Shown here in pieces: positions 9,345 to 18,073 of a DNA stretch of 64,000 nt. A program made the translations under genes and the position numbers. The notes beneath the pieces were generated by a model. The model was not told the DNA's origin. It was given only the letters and a program-made list of their open reading frames with translations, and ran no database searches. Location: assembly GCA_036654375.1 (NCBI GenBank), contig JAVVSD010000007.1, positions 17,789 to 81,788 of the forward strand, given 5' to 3'. Source of the stretch: RZYX01 sp036654375 (GTDB lineage Bacteria > Bacillota > Clostridia > Oscillospirales > Acutalibacteraceae). Positions within the stretch are counted from its first letter, which is position 1. Each line of letters begins with the position of its first letter.

Positions 9345-10202
9345 ATGAGAACACTTTCGTTTTTTGTTGAAAACGAATACGATAACAGGAAAGTTCTGCA
9401 TTACCTTCGTGGCGGTGCAGGACTTTCTGTGCGTCTGGTTCGTTCACTCAAACAGGTCGATAATGGAATTATATTAAATGGCATTCCTGCACGAACAGTG
9501 GACACAATAAAAGCAGGAGATAAAATCACAATAAATATTCCAGATGATAAAATAACTGCCCAGCCAACCGAATGTGAAATCGAGGTTTTGTATGAGGATG
9601 AAGACCTTTTAATAGTCAACAAGCCGGCACTTCTGCCAATGCATCAATCTCACAATCATCAAGGCGACACACTTGAAAATGCTGTTGCTTGGCATTTGGC
9701 AAAATCCAATAAAGCATCAACCTTCAGAGCAATAGGAAGATTGGACAAAGGAACATCGGGGATTGTTTTTTGTGCTATTAACAGCCTTGCTGCCGCCAAG
9801 CTTTCCGGTCAAATAAAAAAGCAATATATAGCAATTGCGACAGGTGTTTTAAAGGGAAAAGGAACGATAGATAAACCAATTTTCAGACCCGATCCATTAA
9901 AAACCTTGCGCGCGGTAGGAGAAAATGGTGAAAGAGCGGTCACACACTATGAAGTTATTGATGGCAACAGTGAGATGACAAAGCTTAAAATTAATCTCGA
10001 AACAGGCAGAACGCACCAAATACGAGTCCATTTTTCATATATGGGAAATGCACTTGTTGGCGACAGAATGTATGGTGAAATCCATCATGACATAGACCGG
10101 CAGGCACTCCACTGCGGATACGCTAAATTTCGACATCCGATAACGGGTAAAGAGATGGAAATTTATGCGGAATTACCACAAGATATGGCAGAGCTAATAT
10201 AG
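9345..10202 (+). CDS. RluA-family pseudouridine synthase
   Basis: Isomerises uridine to pseudouridine in rRNA or tRNA. The 285-residue protein has an S4-like N-terminal RNA-binding domain (about residues 10-70) and the RluA catalytic domain with GRLDKGTSGIVFCA, where the Asp of RLD is the catalytic nucleophile. Further family landmarks are EDLLIVNKPALLPMH and LETGRTHQIRVHFSYMG. It is transcribed with ilvE, an unrelated partner. Which RNA position it modifies cannot be deduced. Confidence 0.92.
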   Translation: MRTLSFFVENEYDNRKVLHYLRGGAGLSVRLVRSLKQVDNGIILNGIPARTVDTIKAGDKITINIPDDKITAQPTECEIEVLYEDEDLLIVNKPALLPMHQSHNHQGDTLENAVAWHLAKSNKASTFRAIGRLDKGTSGIVFCAINSLAAAKLSGQIKKQYIAIATGVLKGKGTIDKPIFRPDPLKTLRAVGENGERAVTHYEVIDGNSEMTKLKINLETGRTHQIRVHFSYMGNALVGDRMYGEIHHDIDRQALHCGYAKFRHPITGKEMEIYAELPQDMAELI

Positions 10203-10322
10203 GATATATAGTATATTGAACATAAAAAGCATACTATTAAATGCGTTTTAGTGCTTATTGATAAAATCATATCAATTAAACTTATGTTTTTAAAAAAAGT
10301 GCTTTTATTTTCTTTTTCAAAG

Positions 10323-10331
10323 TGATATAAT
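10323..10331 (+). promoter_or_regulatory. Extended -10 promoter element before murA
   Basis: TGA-TATAAT with no good -35 box 17 nt upstream; the only promoter-like element in the 199-nt gap. Confidence 0.55.
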
Positions 10332-10401
10332 ATTGAGAAATGAAAAGAACTTAACTTAATTTATTATATAAAGAATTTGAAGTGTTAGGAGTGTTCCTTA
10401 G

Positions 10402-11694
10402 TTGGATAAATTTGTTATTCACGGTGGAAACAGGCTCTGTGGCGAAGTAAATATTAGTGGAGCTAAAAATGCCGTTGTTGCTATAATTCCTGCAACTCTT
10501 CTTGCAGAAGATATTTGCAGAATAGAAAATATACCAAATATAAGCGATGTTTCGATGATGATTAAAATTCTTCACACAATGGGTGCGAAGATTAAAATGA
10601 TAAATGAAAACACACTTGAGATAGATACAAGAACAGTGAACTCATACACAGTCAACCATGAACTTACAAAACACCTTCGTGCATCATACTACCTTATTGG
10701 TGCGTTGCTTGGTCGCTGTAATTTTGCAAAGGTTGCAATGCCGGGTGGCTGCAATTTTGGCGGAGTTCGCCCAATGGACCAGCATATCAGAGGATTTGAA
10801 ATGCTTGGTGCAAATGTAACTATCGAGAATGGCGTCGTAAATGCATCAGCTGATTCTCTTATTGGCAGTTCAATTTATATGGATGTTGTATCTGTTGGTG
10901 CAACAGTAAATATAATGCTTGCGTCTGTAAAAGCAAGGGGACTTACAATAATCGAAAATGCTGCTAAAGAGCCACACATTGTTGATCTTGCAAACTTCCT
11001 AAATTCAATGGGAGCAGATGTCAGGGGTGCTGGTACAGATGTAATCAAAATCCGTGGTGTTTCATATCTTCATGGTTGTGACTATTCAATCATTCCAGAC
11101 CAGATTGAAGCGGGAACATATATGGTTGCTGCGGCTGCAACAGGTGGAGATGTTCTTGTTAAGAATGTCATACCAAAGCATCTTGAATCAATCACTGCAA
11201 AGCTTGAGGATTGCGGAGTGGAAGTCATTGAAAATGATGATTCTGTGCGTGTGATTTCAAATGGCAGACCAACAAGGTGCAACCTTAAAACAATGCCACA
11301 TCCAGGTTTCCCAACAGATATGCAGCCACAGATGGCAGTGCTTCTAACCATAGCACAAGGCACAAGTATTATCTCTGAAAGTGTTTGGGATAACCGTTTT
11401 AAATATGTTGAACAACTTGTAAGAATGGGTGCTTCAATTCAGGTTGACGGTAAAGTTGCTGTTATTGAAGGCGTTCCAGAGCTTAAAGGTGCTCCAATTA
11501 AGGCAGATGATTTGCGTGCAGGTGCAGCAATGATAATTGCAGGTCTTGCAGCAACAGGAAAATCAGAAATTGAAAATGTTATTTATATTGACCGCGGATA
11601 CGAAAAAATCATTGAAAAATTAACTGCAATGGGTGCTGATATCGAGCGTGTTAAGATTGACGATGAACCAACGCGAATTGAAACGGCAGGATAA
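10402..11694 (+). CDS. murA: UDP-N-acetylglucosamine 1-carboxyvinyltransferase (MurA)
   Basis: First committed step of peptidoglycan synthesis: transfers enolpyruvate from PEP to UDP-GlcNAc. The 430 residues include the conserved Lys22-Asn23 pair (GAKNAVVAI) and the flexible loop PGGCNFGGVRPMDQH with the catalytic, fosfomycin-reactive Cys at residue 117. Low-GC Gram-positives usually carry two MurA copies; only this one is in the window. The TTG start at 10402 follows TAGGAG by about 10 nt and gives the standard N terminus MDKFVIHGGNRL. Confidence 0.96.
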   Translation: MDKFVIHGGNRLCGEVNISGAKNAVVAIIPATLLAEDICRIENIPNISDVSMMIKILHTMGAKIKMINENTLEIDTRTVNSYTVNHELTKHLRASYYLIGALLGRCNFAKVAMPGGCNFGGVRPMDQHIRGFEMLGANVTIENGVVNASADSLIGSSIYMDVVSVGATVNIMLASVKARGLTIIENAAKEPHIVDLANFLNSMGADVRGAGTDVIKIRGVSYLHGCDYSIIPDQIEAGTYMVAAAATGGDVLVKNVIPKHLESITAKLEDCGVEVIENDDSVRVISNGRPTRCNLKTMPHPGFPTDMQPQMAVLLTIAQGTSIISESVWDNRFKYVEQLVRMGASIQVDGKVAVIEGVPELKGAPIKADDLRAGAAMIIAGLAATGKSEIENVIYIDRGYEKIIEKLTAMGADIERVKIDDEPTRIETAG

Positions 11695-11740
11695 ATAACA
11701 CAACCTATTTCGACTTAATTTATATTATGTTCAAAACAAT

Positions 11741-11762
11741 GGGTGCATTGCACCCTTTTTTT
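11741..11762 (+). terminator. Intrinsic terminator after murA
   Basis: GGGTGC, loop att, GCACCC, then seven T. Confidence 0.92.
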
Positions 11763-11801
11763 ATAGTAATTTTTGGAAAAACATTGTAAGGTGGTGTCGA
11801 T

Positions 11802-12590
11802 TTGGCTCGATTTTGTCCTTTGTTTTCAGGCAGCAGTGGCAACTCAATATTTTTAGGAACATCAGAAAGCGGAGTGCTGGTTGATGTTGGAATGAATGCA
11901 AAGCAGACAACATTGGCTTTGGAGCGAGTGGGGATTGACCCTTACAGCGTCAAGGCTATTTTTATTACGCACGAGCATTCTGACCATATAAGCGGGCTTC
12001 GTGTTTTTGCATCAAAATATGGCACACAAGTTTATACATCTCGTGGAACACTGGATGCACTTGAAGAGATGGGTATGATTAATGGCAAATTTTTTGCAGG
12101 AGAAGTTGCATCTGGTGTTGAGGTTGATGGAATGAGGATAACATCATTCAGGACATCGCATGACAGCCGTGAAAGTGTCGGATATGTCATCACTTTGCCA
12201 GATGGAAGAAAAGCCGCAGTTGTGACTGACCTTGGAGTTATGACAGAGGAGGTAATGTCTGCAATATCTGGCTGTGACCTTGTTTTGATAGAGTCAAATC
12301 ATGATGTGAATATGCTGCAAAATGGAGCATATCCATACTATCTTAAACGAAGAATATTATCAGATACTGGGCATCTTTCAAATGACAGTTGTGCAGTGGC
12401 AATTTCAGAGCTTTTAAAAACTGGAACAACTCGGTTCTTCCTTGGACATCTCAGCAGGGAAAACAATATCCCAGAGCTTGCGTATCAAAATACATATTCC
12501 GTATTGACACAGTGTGGAGCAGTTGAAGGAGAAGATTTTCTTCTGTCGGTTGCACCAAGATGTAATTCAGATAAAATAACAATTTTTTAA
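11802..12590 (+). CDS. MBL-fold metallohydrolase, YycJ/WalJ type
   Basis: Cytoplasmic metallo-beta-lactamase-fold exonuclease-like protein; WalJ homologues in Firmicutes affect coordination of cell wall and DNA replication. The 262 residues begin with the family N terminus MARFCPLFSGSSGNS and carry the metal-binding THEHSDH at residues 56-62. Further ligands are expected in SDTGHLSND and FFLGHLSREN. The start is a TTG preceded by AAGGTGGTG. It sits 12 nt before rlmH, a pairing often seen in Firmicutes. Confidence 0.9.
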   Translation: MARFCPLFSGSSGNSIFLGTSESGVLVDVGMNAKQTTLALERVGIDPYSVKAIFITHEHSDHISGLRVFASKYGTQVYTSRGTLDALEEMGMINGKFFAGEVASGVEVDGMRITSFRTSHDSRESVGYVITLPDGRKAAVVTDLGVMTEEVMSAISGCDLVLIESNHDVNMLQNGAYPYYLKRRILSDTGHLSNDSCAVAISELLKTGTTRFFLGHLSRENNIPELAYQNTYSVLTQCGAVEGEDFLLSVAPRCNSDKITIF

Positions 12591-12602
12591 GGACAAACTA
12601 CT

Positions 12603-13085
12603 ATGATAAATATAACAGTGATTTGTATTGGCAAACTTAAAGAGCAGTATTTGCGAGATGCCTGCTTGGAATATTCAAAAAGGCTTTCAGCATATTGCAA
12701 GCTTAGTGTTATTGAGCTTGCACCAAAAGTGTTGCCAGACAATCCATCAGACGCACAAATCAGCAATGCATTAAAAGACGAAGGCGACAAAATAATTGAA
12801 AAAATACCAAACGGTTCAGCTGTCTTTGCAATGTGTATAGAGGGAAAGCAAAGAACATCAACAGAGCTGAGTGACGAAATTGCAAAGCTTGCAGTAGATG
12901 GAGCAAGCAATATAACTTTTGTTATAGGAGGCTCGTTTGGGTTATCAGATGAAGTTAAGCAAAAAGCAGGCAACAAGCTTTCAATGTCAAAAATGACATT
13001 CCCACATCAGCTTGCAAGGGTAATGCTGCTTGAGCAATTATATAGAGCTTTTCAGATTTCAAGTGGCGGGAAATACCACAAATAA
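12603..13085 (+). CDS. rlmH: 23S rRNA (pseudouridine1915-N3)-methyltransferase RlmH
   Basis: SPOUT methyltransferase that methylates pseudouridine 1915 in helix 69 of 23S rRNA. The 160-residue size and landmarks fit: ICIGKLKEQYLRDACLEYSKRL at the N terminus (VICIGKLKE), the SAM-binding knot with FVIGGSFGLSDEV, and the C-terminal HQLARVMLLEQLYRAFQI ending in YHK. Co-transcribed with the WalJ-like gene. Confidence 0.96.
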   Translation: MINITVICIGKLKEQYLRDACLEYSKRLSAYCKLSVIELAPKVLPDNPSDAQISNALKDEGDKIIEKIPNGSAVFAMCIEGKQRTSTELSDEIAKLAVDGASNITFVIGGSFGLSDEVKQKAGNKLSMSKMTFPHQLARVMLLEQLYRAFQISSGGKYHK

Positions 13086-13102
13086 TCAGTGTATAAGCTG
13101 TG

Positions 13103-13150
13103 TTGAAACAATTTATAAAATGTAGTAACATTTTAATAGTATTGTTTCAA
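13103..13150 (+). terminator. Extended nested hairpin between rlmH and the antiporter gene
   Basis: TTGAAACAAT (13103-13112) pairs perfectly with ATTGTTTCAA (13141-13150). Inside lies AAAATG (13117-13122) pairing with CATTTT (13129-13134). The outer stem is followed by TTTTTG and later TTTT, so it can act as a terminator for rlmH or as an attenuator of the next gene, whose Shine-Dalgarno starts 20 nt downstream. Confidence 0.6.
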
Positions 13151-13183
13151 TTTTTGATTGTTTTAAAAATAGGAGGACAAAAA

Positions 13184-14704
13184 ATGCAAGAAACTATTTG
13201 GACTCTTCTACCTCCCGTAATAGCTATAGTGCTTGCACTCATGACTAAAGAAGTATATCTATCTCTTTTTGTGGGGATTATTTCGGGTGCATTGCTCTAT
13301 ACAAACTTTAGTTTTGGAGAAACCGTAAGTACAACATTAGAGCTTATGGGGAGTAAAATAGGCGGAAATATTGGAATTGTTGTTTTCCTTATTTTGCTTG
13401 GAATGCTCGTAAAACTTTTGACTCATTCCGGTGCATCAAGAGCGTATGGAGAGTGGGCATCGAGTAAAATAAAAAGTAAAAAATGTGCGCTTTTTGCAAC
13501 AGCAGGTCTTGGCGCTCTTATTTTTGTGGACGATTATTTTAATTGTTTGACAGTTGGAACAGTTATGACTCCAATAACGGATAAGCACAAAATAACAAGA
13601 ACAAAGCTTGCATACATTATTGATGCCACAGCAGCTCCAATCTGCATTATAGCACCAATATCCAGCTGGGCAGCTGCAGTAAGCTCGTCACTTCCAGATG
13701 GAACAAATATTGATGGCTTTTCACTTTTTGTAAAGACAATACCGTTTAATCTCTATGCTTTGCTAACGATAATAATGGTGATAATGGTTATTTCATTAGA
13801 TTTTGATTTTAGTAAAATGAAAAAGTTTGAGCAAATGCAAACTGATGGAGAAGTTGAGCAGGTAGCAACATTGGAAGATGCCATTCCTGAAGGCTCAAAT
13901 GGCAAGGTAATTGACCTTCTACTTCCGATACTTTCACTTATAGTTCTTTGTATTTCGTTTATGTTGTACACAGGTGGAATTTTTGAAGGCGCCTCAATAA
14001 CGCAAGCATTTGCAAGCTGTGATGCGCCAACATCACTTGCCCTTGGCTCATTTTTTGCAATAATTGTAACAGCAATACTTTATCTTCCAAGGAGGATAAT
14101 GAAGTTTAAAGAGGTTATGGACAGCCTTGCAGATGGATTTAAGGCAATGGTTCCAGCCATTTTGATTTTGACCTTTGCTTGGACACTTGGCGGGATTTGC
14201 GGAGCGGACTATCTCAATGCAGGTGCATTTGTTGGAAATGTGGTTGCAAACAGCTCAATTTCATTGGCAATAATTCCAGCCGTATTTTTTATTGTTTCTT
14301 TAGGACTTGCATTTTCCACTGGAACATCATGGGGAACATTTGCAATCCTTCTTCCAATTATTGTTTCAGTTTTTTCGGGAGTTGAATCCCAACTCTTTGT
14401 CATAAGCGTTTCGGCAATGCTTGCAGGTGCAGTATGTGGCGACCACATTTCTCCAATATCAGACACAACTATTATGGCTTCAACAGGAGCAGGGTGCAAT
14501 CATATTGACCATGTTACGACACAGATGCCATATGCCTTAATAATTGCACTAATATCTTTTATAGGTTACCTCATTGCAGGATTTGCAGGCAACGGATATC
14601 TTGGGCTTGGAGTCGGTGCAATGTTGACAGTCACAACACTCATAATTATCAATCAAATCCAAAAGAAAAAGTTGCAATCCATAAACGAGAAAATTACGAA
14701 ATGA
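13184..14704 (+). CDS. NhaC-family Na+/H+ antiporter-like transporter
   Basis: Polytopic inner-membrane exchanger of the NhaC/YjcE branch. The 506 residues show ~12 hydrophobic segments, the conserved LIFVDDYFNCLTVGTVM with its membrane acidic pair, AAPICIIAPISSWAA, LAFSTGTSWGTF and CGDHISPISDTTIMASTGAGC, all typical of the family. Substrate may be Na+, or an organic acid or amino acid as in some relatives. The ATG at 13184 follows AGGAGG by seven nt; the in-frame TTG at 13100 would run through the hairpin at 13103-13150 and is rejected. Confidence 0.88.
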   Translation: MQETIWTLLPPVIAIVLALMTKEVYLSLFVGIISGALLYTNFSFGETVSTTLELMGSKIGGNIGIVVFLILLGMLVKLLTHSGASRAYGEWASSKIKSKKCALFATAGLGALIFVDDYFNCLTVGTVMTPITDKHKITRTKLAYIIDATAAPICIIAPISSWAAAVSSSLPDGTNIDGFSLFVKTIPFNLYALLTIIMVIMVISLDFDFSKMKKFEQMQTDGEVEQVATLEDAIPEGSNGKVIDLLLPILSLIVLCISFMLYTGGIFEGASITQAFASCDAPTSLALGSFFAIIVTAILYLPRRIMKFKEVMDSLADGFKAMVPAILILTFAWTLGGICGADYLNAGAFVGNVVANSSISLAIIPAVFFIVSLGLAFSTGTSWGTFAILLPIIVSVFSGVESQLFVISVSAMLAGAVCGDHISPISDTTIMASTGAGCNHIDHVTTQMPYALIIALISFIGYLIAGFAGNGYLGLGVGAMLTVTTLIIINQIQKKKLQSINEKITK

Positions 14705-14721
14705 TATAGAAAAATATAAAG

Positions 14722-14752
14722 TGGCTTTGCAAAATTAGCAGAGCCATTTTTG
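14722..14752 (+). terminator. Intrinsic terminator after the antiporter
   Basis: TGGCTTTGC and GCAGAGCCA pair (one G-T wobble) around AAAATTA and are followed by TTTTTG. Confidence 0.88.
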
Positions 14753-14905
14753 TTCAATTTTGTTGACAAATTCAAAAATTGGTTAAGAACTATGACATTT
14801 TTAAATTGTGACAAGCAAATAAATTAAGATACTCAAAAATAAATGCAGACTATTTTATAAAATGGAAGATAAAAACAAGAGAATAATTACTTTTAATTAT
14901 AAATG

Positions 14906-14914
14906 TGTTATAAT
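14906..14914 (+). promoter_or_regulatory. Extended -10 promoter element of the PAP2-AEC operon
   Basis: TGT-TATAAT about 70 nt upstream of the gene; no clear -35 box. Confidence 0.55.
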
Positions 14915-14985
14915 ATAATGGTTTTATGGCGTATATTTAATTTTGAATATCAGCTAATTATTTAGTGGTATGAGTGGAGGACCGC

Positions 14986-15579
14986 ATGAACCAGATTAAT
15001 CAGTTCGAAATAGGGATACTTGACTGGATAAGGGATAATTTATCCTGTAATTTTCTCGATGTAACGATGCGAGGAATTACTATACTTGGGAATAATGGCA
15101 TTTTTTTTATAATTCTGGCAATCATTTGCCTAAGCATTAAAAAAACCAGAAAATTTGGGTCAACACTCTCTATTGCTTTATTTCTTGAAATATTAATAGT
15201 TAACATAATTTTAAAACCTCTCGTTGGAAGAATGCGGCCATTCATGCTTAATGATGCTGTCGAGCTAATTATTCCTGCACTTGAAAGTGCATCTTTTCCA
15301 TCTGGACACACAGCTTTTGCTTTTGCCTTTGCACTTTCTCTCTTGGTTTTTGGCAAAAAAGGAGTAATACCAGGTGTGATTTTTGGAGCAATTATGGGAT
15401 TTTCAAGAATGTATCTTTATGTCCATTATCCAACAGATGTGTTAGGCGGCGCGTTAATTGGTTCATTGTGTGGGTTTATTGCATATCTGATTACTAAAAA
15501 GACTTATAATTATCTTGAAGAAGATGTTGTTTATGAATTTAATGAAGATAAGATTGATAATGTGGAGAATAAAAATTAA
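14986..15579 (+). CDS. PAP2-family membrane phosphatase
   Basis: Membrane lipid phosphatase; relatives dephosphorylate undecaprenyl pyrophosphate or phosphatidate. The 197 residues carry all three catalytic motifs in order: KPLVGRMRP (KxxxxxxRP), SFPSGHTAFA (PSGH) and SRMYLYVHYPTDV (SRxxxxxHxxxD), among about five or six membrane segments. The ATG at 14986 follows GGAGG by five nt and is preferred to the GTG at 14974, which overlaps the Shine-Dalgarno. The acidic C-terminal tail is predicted cytoplasmic. Substrate is not determined. Confidence 0.9.
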   Translation: MNQINQFEIGILDWIRDNLSCNFLDVTMRGITILGNNGIFFIILAIICLSIKKTRKFGSTLSIALFLEILIVNIILKPLVGRMRPFMLNDAVELIIPALESASFPSGHTAFAFAFALSLLVFGKKGVIPGVIFGAIMGFSRMYLYVHYPTDVLGGALIGSLCGFIAYLITKKTYNYLEEDVVYEFNEDKIDNVENKN

Positions 15580-16505
15580 TGTTAAATAATTTTTTGACTG
15601 TTGGTCAACAGGTGCTTATTTTATTTATACTTATATTAGTTGGGCTATTTTGCTCAAAGCTCAAGATGATAAATGAAAAAAGTATTGATGGGTTGACAAA
15701 TATCGTGCTATATTTCGTTACACCTTGTGTAATAATTAAATCATTTCAGAGAGCGCTTGAGCCACAAATGATAAAGGAACTTGGAATTGTTTTTGGCATA
15801 GCCATTTTGGTGCATATTGTTTCAATAATTGTAGCAAATATATTTATTAAAGATAATGATGAAAACAGGCTCAGGGTTCTTCGTTTTGCTGTAATATTTT
15901 CAAACTGCGGTTTTATGTCATTACCGCTTCAGGAGGCATTGTTAGGCTCAGATGGCGTATTTTATGGTGCTGTTTATGTTGCAGCCTTCAATATTGTTGT
16001 TTGGAGCTATGGGCTGTTCTTGATGAGTGGAAAAAAGTCCGAAATTTCGGCAAAAAAGTTGCTGATTAACCCAGGCATAATTGGGGTAACCGCCGGATTA
16101 CTGCTTGCATTATTGTCAATTAAATTGCCGGCTATTATTGCACAGCCAGTTTCATATCTTGCCGCACTAAACACTCCACTTCCAATGATAATTATTGGGT
16201 TTTATATTGCGCAGCTGGATTTTAAGGTTATTTTAAGTGATTGCAAAAAGTACCTTGCAATCATATTAAGGCTTGTTGCCATTCCTCTCGTTGCAATCGG
16301 AATTATGATGATTTTTGGAGTACATGGTAAATTGCTTGTGGTTTGTGCGATTGCGTCAAGCGCCCCACCTGCAGCGATGACAACAATGTTTTCAACCAAA
16401 TTTAATCGAGATACCAAACTATCCGCGGAGCTTGTATCCATCTCCACTTTGATTTCAATGATAACTATGCCTCTGATAGTTGGTTTTGCTCAATATTTAT
16501 CATAG
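15579..16505 (+). CDS. AEC (auxin efflux carrier)-family permease
   Basis: Ten-helix membrane transporter; bacterial AEC members move malate, malonate or other organic acids. The 308 residues are hydrophobic throughout with the paired five-helix layout, FVTPCVIIKSFQ in the first half and SSAPPAAMTTMFS near the C terminus. The ATG overlaps the stop of the PAP2 gene by one nt (TAATG), so the two are translationally coupled. No substrate clue in the context. Confidence 0.87.
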   Translation: MLNNFLTVGQQVLILFILILVGLFCSKLKMINEKSIDGLTNIVLYFVTPCVIIKSFQRALEPQMIKELGIVFGIAILVHIVSIIVANIFIKDNDENRLRVLRFAVIFSNCGFMSLPLQEALLGSDGVFYGAVYVAAFNIVVWSYGLFLMSGKKSEISAKKLLINPGIIGVTAGLLLALLSIKLPAIIAQPVSYLAALNTPLPMIIIGFYIAQLDFKVILSDCKKYLAIILRLVAIPLVAIGIMMIFGVHGKLLVVCAIASSAPPAAMTTMFSTKFNRDTKLSAELVSISTLISMITMPLIVGFAQYLS

Positions 16506-16523
16506 TAAATCGGAGGCATATTA

Positions 16524-16961
16524 ATGAAGCCAATTTTAATCAAAGGTAAATACCAATGGCAATATGTTATTATTGCTCTTATTCTTGCTATGCTGATTTG
16601 TGGATCACTTATATGGTGGAAATTCGGTGCAGATGACAGCGGTAACGCTGTTGATAAAACAGTGCCAATCACAAGTACAACTGCACCTGAAAGAGGCATC
16701 TCAGATGTTATCGGCAAGGAGCCTTCACGAGCCAAAACAACAACAACCACAAATATAACAACAAAGAGTAATACAGACTCAACAACATGGAATATACCCA
16801 GTTTGCCACAAGATGCAAACAACAATTCCGGTAATATAGACTCACCAGCAGATGATGATAAAGGAAATACAAGACCAAAGGTACCTGACAACACAAATAA
16901 TAAGACAGATAAGCCGCTAAAGACGGATTCACAAAATAAAGGAGAAGCAACCAATCCATAA
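16524..16961 (+). CDS. Membrane-anchored Thr/Asn-rich protein, unknown function
   Basis: 145 residues with no recognised domain. A short basic cytoplasmic start is followed by one membrane segment (about residues 14-33, VIIALILAMLICGSLIWW), then an ~110-residue extracytoplasmic tail rich in Thr, Asn, Asp, Lys and Pro that looks disordered. A CGGAGGC site lies 7 nt upstream, so it is translated. It is 18 nt after the AEC gene and precedes a CAP-domain lipoprotein with a similar Thr/Lys/Pro linker. A wall-spanning spacer or anchor is possible. Confidence 0.7.
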   Translation: MKPILIKGKYQWQYVIIALILAMLICGSLIWWKFGADDSGNAVDKTVPITSTTAPERGISDVIGKEPSRAKTTTTTNITTKSNTDSTTWNIPSLPQDANNNSGNIDSPADDDKGNTRPKVPDNTNNKTDKPLKTDSQNKGEATNP

Positions 16962-17019
16962 AAAGCGCAATTAATCTGCAATGAAACACAAAAATGTTCG
17001 TATTTTTCATATAAATGTA

Positions 17020-17048
17020 TTGAAAATTCATAAAAAATAACATATAAT
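17020..17048 (+). promoter_or_regulatory. Sigma-A promoter of the CAP-domain gene
   Basis: TTGAAA (17020-17025), 17 nt, TATAAT (17043-17048). Transcription should start near 17055, so an ATG at 17051 cannot be the translation start. Confidence 0.8.
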
Positions 17049-17074
17049 ATATGCAAGTTTGTCAAAGAGGTGAT

Positions 17075-17842
17075 ATGGTGAAAAGATTATTATCTTTGTT
17101 GCTTGCATTTGTTTTTGTGATTTGTTTTTCTTTTGGCTGCTCAAGATATCTTAATAAAGATGAGGCACCGAAAACAACTCTAAGCCAGAAAAAAGCCCCT
17201 GCGAAAAAAAGCAATATTCAAAATACAACAACCAAGAAGGTAACAACAAATAGCCTTCCAGCACCTAAAAAACCTGTTGTTACAAAACAAGCAACAAACA
17301 AACAGCCAAAGCAGGAAACACAAGCACCAACAAAACCACCATATTCTGTAACCACTCGATATGCTGGCACCAGCACACTGACATATACAAAGCAAACCAT
17401 TCCATATACGGCGGACGGTCAGCAGATGTCAACAACTGTAACTGTTGTAACAGGATTTGAAGATGAAATGTTGGCATATGTTAACAACGAACGCGCAAAT
17501 GCAAAAAGAAACTCACTGTCACTTGAGCCAGAGCTTACAAGAATGGCAATAATCAGAGCAGCGGAGGCATCAATAAAGTGGTCACATATAAGACCAGATG
17601 GAACAAAGTGCTTTACAATACTTGATACAAGCCCTCTTAAACCAAGAATAACAGAAGCAGGCGAGAACCTCGGGTGGAATCAAACTTCTGTTGTAGAAGT
17701 TATGAACGAGTGGATGAATTCAACTGGACACAGGGCAAACATTATAAGTGCTTATAACAACTATAATAATGTTGGTTTCGCGTGGATTATTGCAGAAAAT
17801 GGAGACCATTTTTGGGCACAGTTATTTGCACAATTAAAATAA
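17075..17842 (+). CDS. CAP/SCP (YkwD-like) domain lipoprotein
   Basis: Extracytoplasmic CAP-superfamily protein of unknown catalytic role; bacterial YkwD-like proteins are secreted or wall-associated. About 255 residues: a hydrophobic signal ending in a Cys (SFGC, an imperfect lipobox), a Lys/Thr/Pro/Gln linker of ~85 residues, then the CAP domain from about residue 125 with YVNNERANAKR, HIRPDGTKCFTIL, EAGENLGWN and MNSTGHRANII. The His of the HIRPDG and HRAN segments are the usual cavity histidines. Start: ATG 17075 or GTG 17078, both close to AGAGGTGAT. Confidence 0.88.
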   Translation: MVKRLLSLLLAFVFVICFSFGCSRYLNKDEAPKTTLSQKKAPAKKSNIQNTTTKKVTTNSLPAPKKPVVTKQATNKQPKQETQAPTKPPYSVTTRYAGTSTLTYTKQTIPYTADGQQMSTTVTVVTGFEDEMLAYVNNERANAKRNSLSLEPELTRMAIIRAAEASIKWSHIRPDGTKCFTILDTSPLKPRITEAGENLGWNQTSVVEVMNEWMNSTGHRANIISAYNNYNNVGFAWIIAENGDHFWAQLFAQLK

Positions 17843-17864
17843 AAACTTGATTTTAAAAAAAACG

Positions 17865-17898
17865 AAGATAGTAGACAAAATTGTCTGCTATCTTTTTT
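17865..17898 (+). terminator. Intrinsic terminator after the CAP gene
   Basis: AGATAGTAGACA and TGTCTGCTATCT pair (one G-T) around AAAT and are followed by TTTTT. Confidence 0.92.
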
Positions 17899-17978
17899 GT
17901 TTTATAATTAGAGATGAGAAAGAAAAAATGGATATGTTTCATGGTCAAGAGAATGAAAGTGGTAAGCAGCATTTGTAA

Positions 17979-18015
17979 ATCCCCCCAGTTCAAAACAGAT
18001 TTGAACTGGGGGGAT
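17979..18015. repeat. Perfect 16-bp inverted repeat with 5-nt loop
   Basis: ATCCCCCCAGTTCAAA (17979-17994), loop acaga, TTTGAACTGGGGGGAT (18000-18015). The CCCCCC/GGGGGG ends are very unusual in this A+T-rich DNA. It lies between two convergent genes but neither side is followed by a T-run, and the CAP gene already has its own terminator. It could be a dispersed palindromic repeat, a processed stem or a structural barrier. Confidence 0.85.
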
Positions 18016-18073
18016 AACTTAAATATCAAAAGTTAGGGCTATTAATGTTGCCAGTTTTTGCTTCTTAAATTTA

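Noticed and set aside
16490..17065. 191-codon minus-strand frame opposite the Thr-rich protein
   Set aside because: No ribosome site; the plus-strand gene has a good one and a coherent signal-anchor plus linker. The hydrophobic minus frame arises from complementing Thr/Asn codons.
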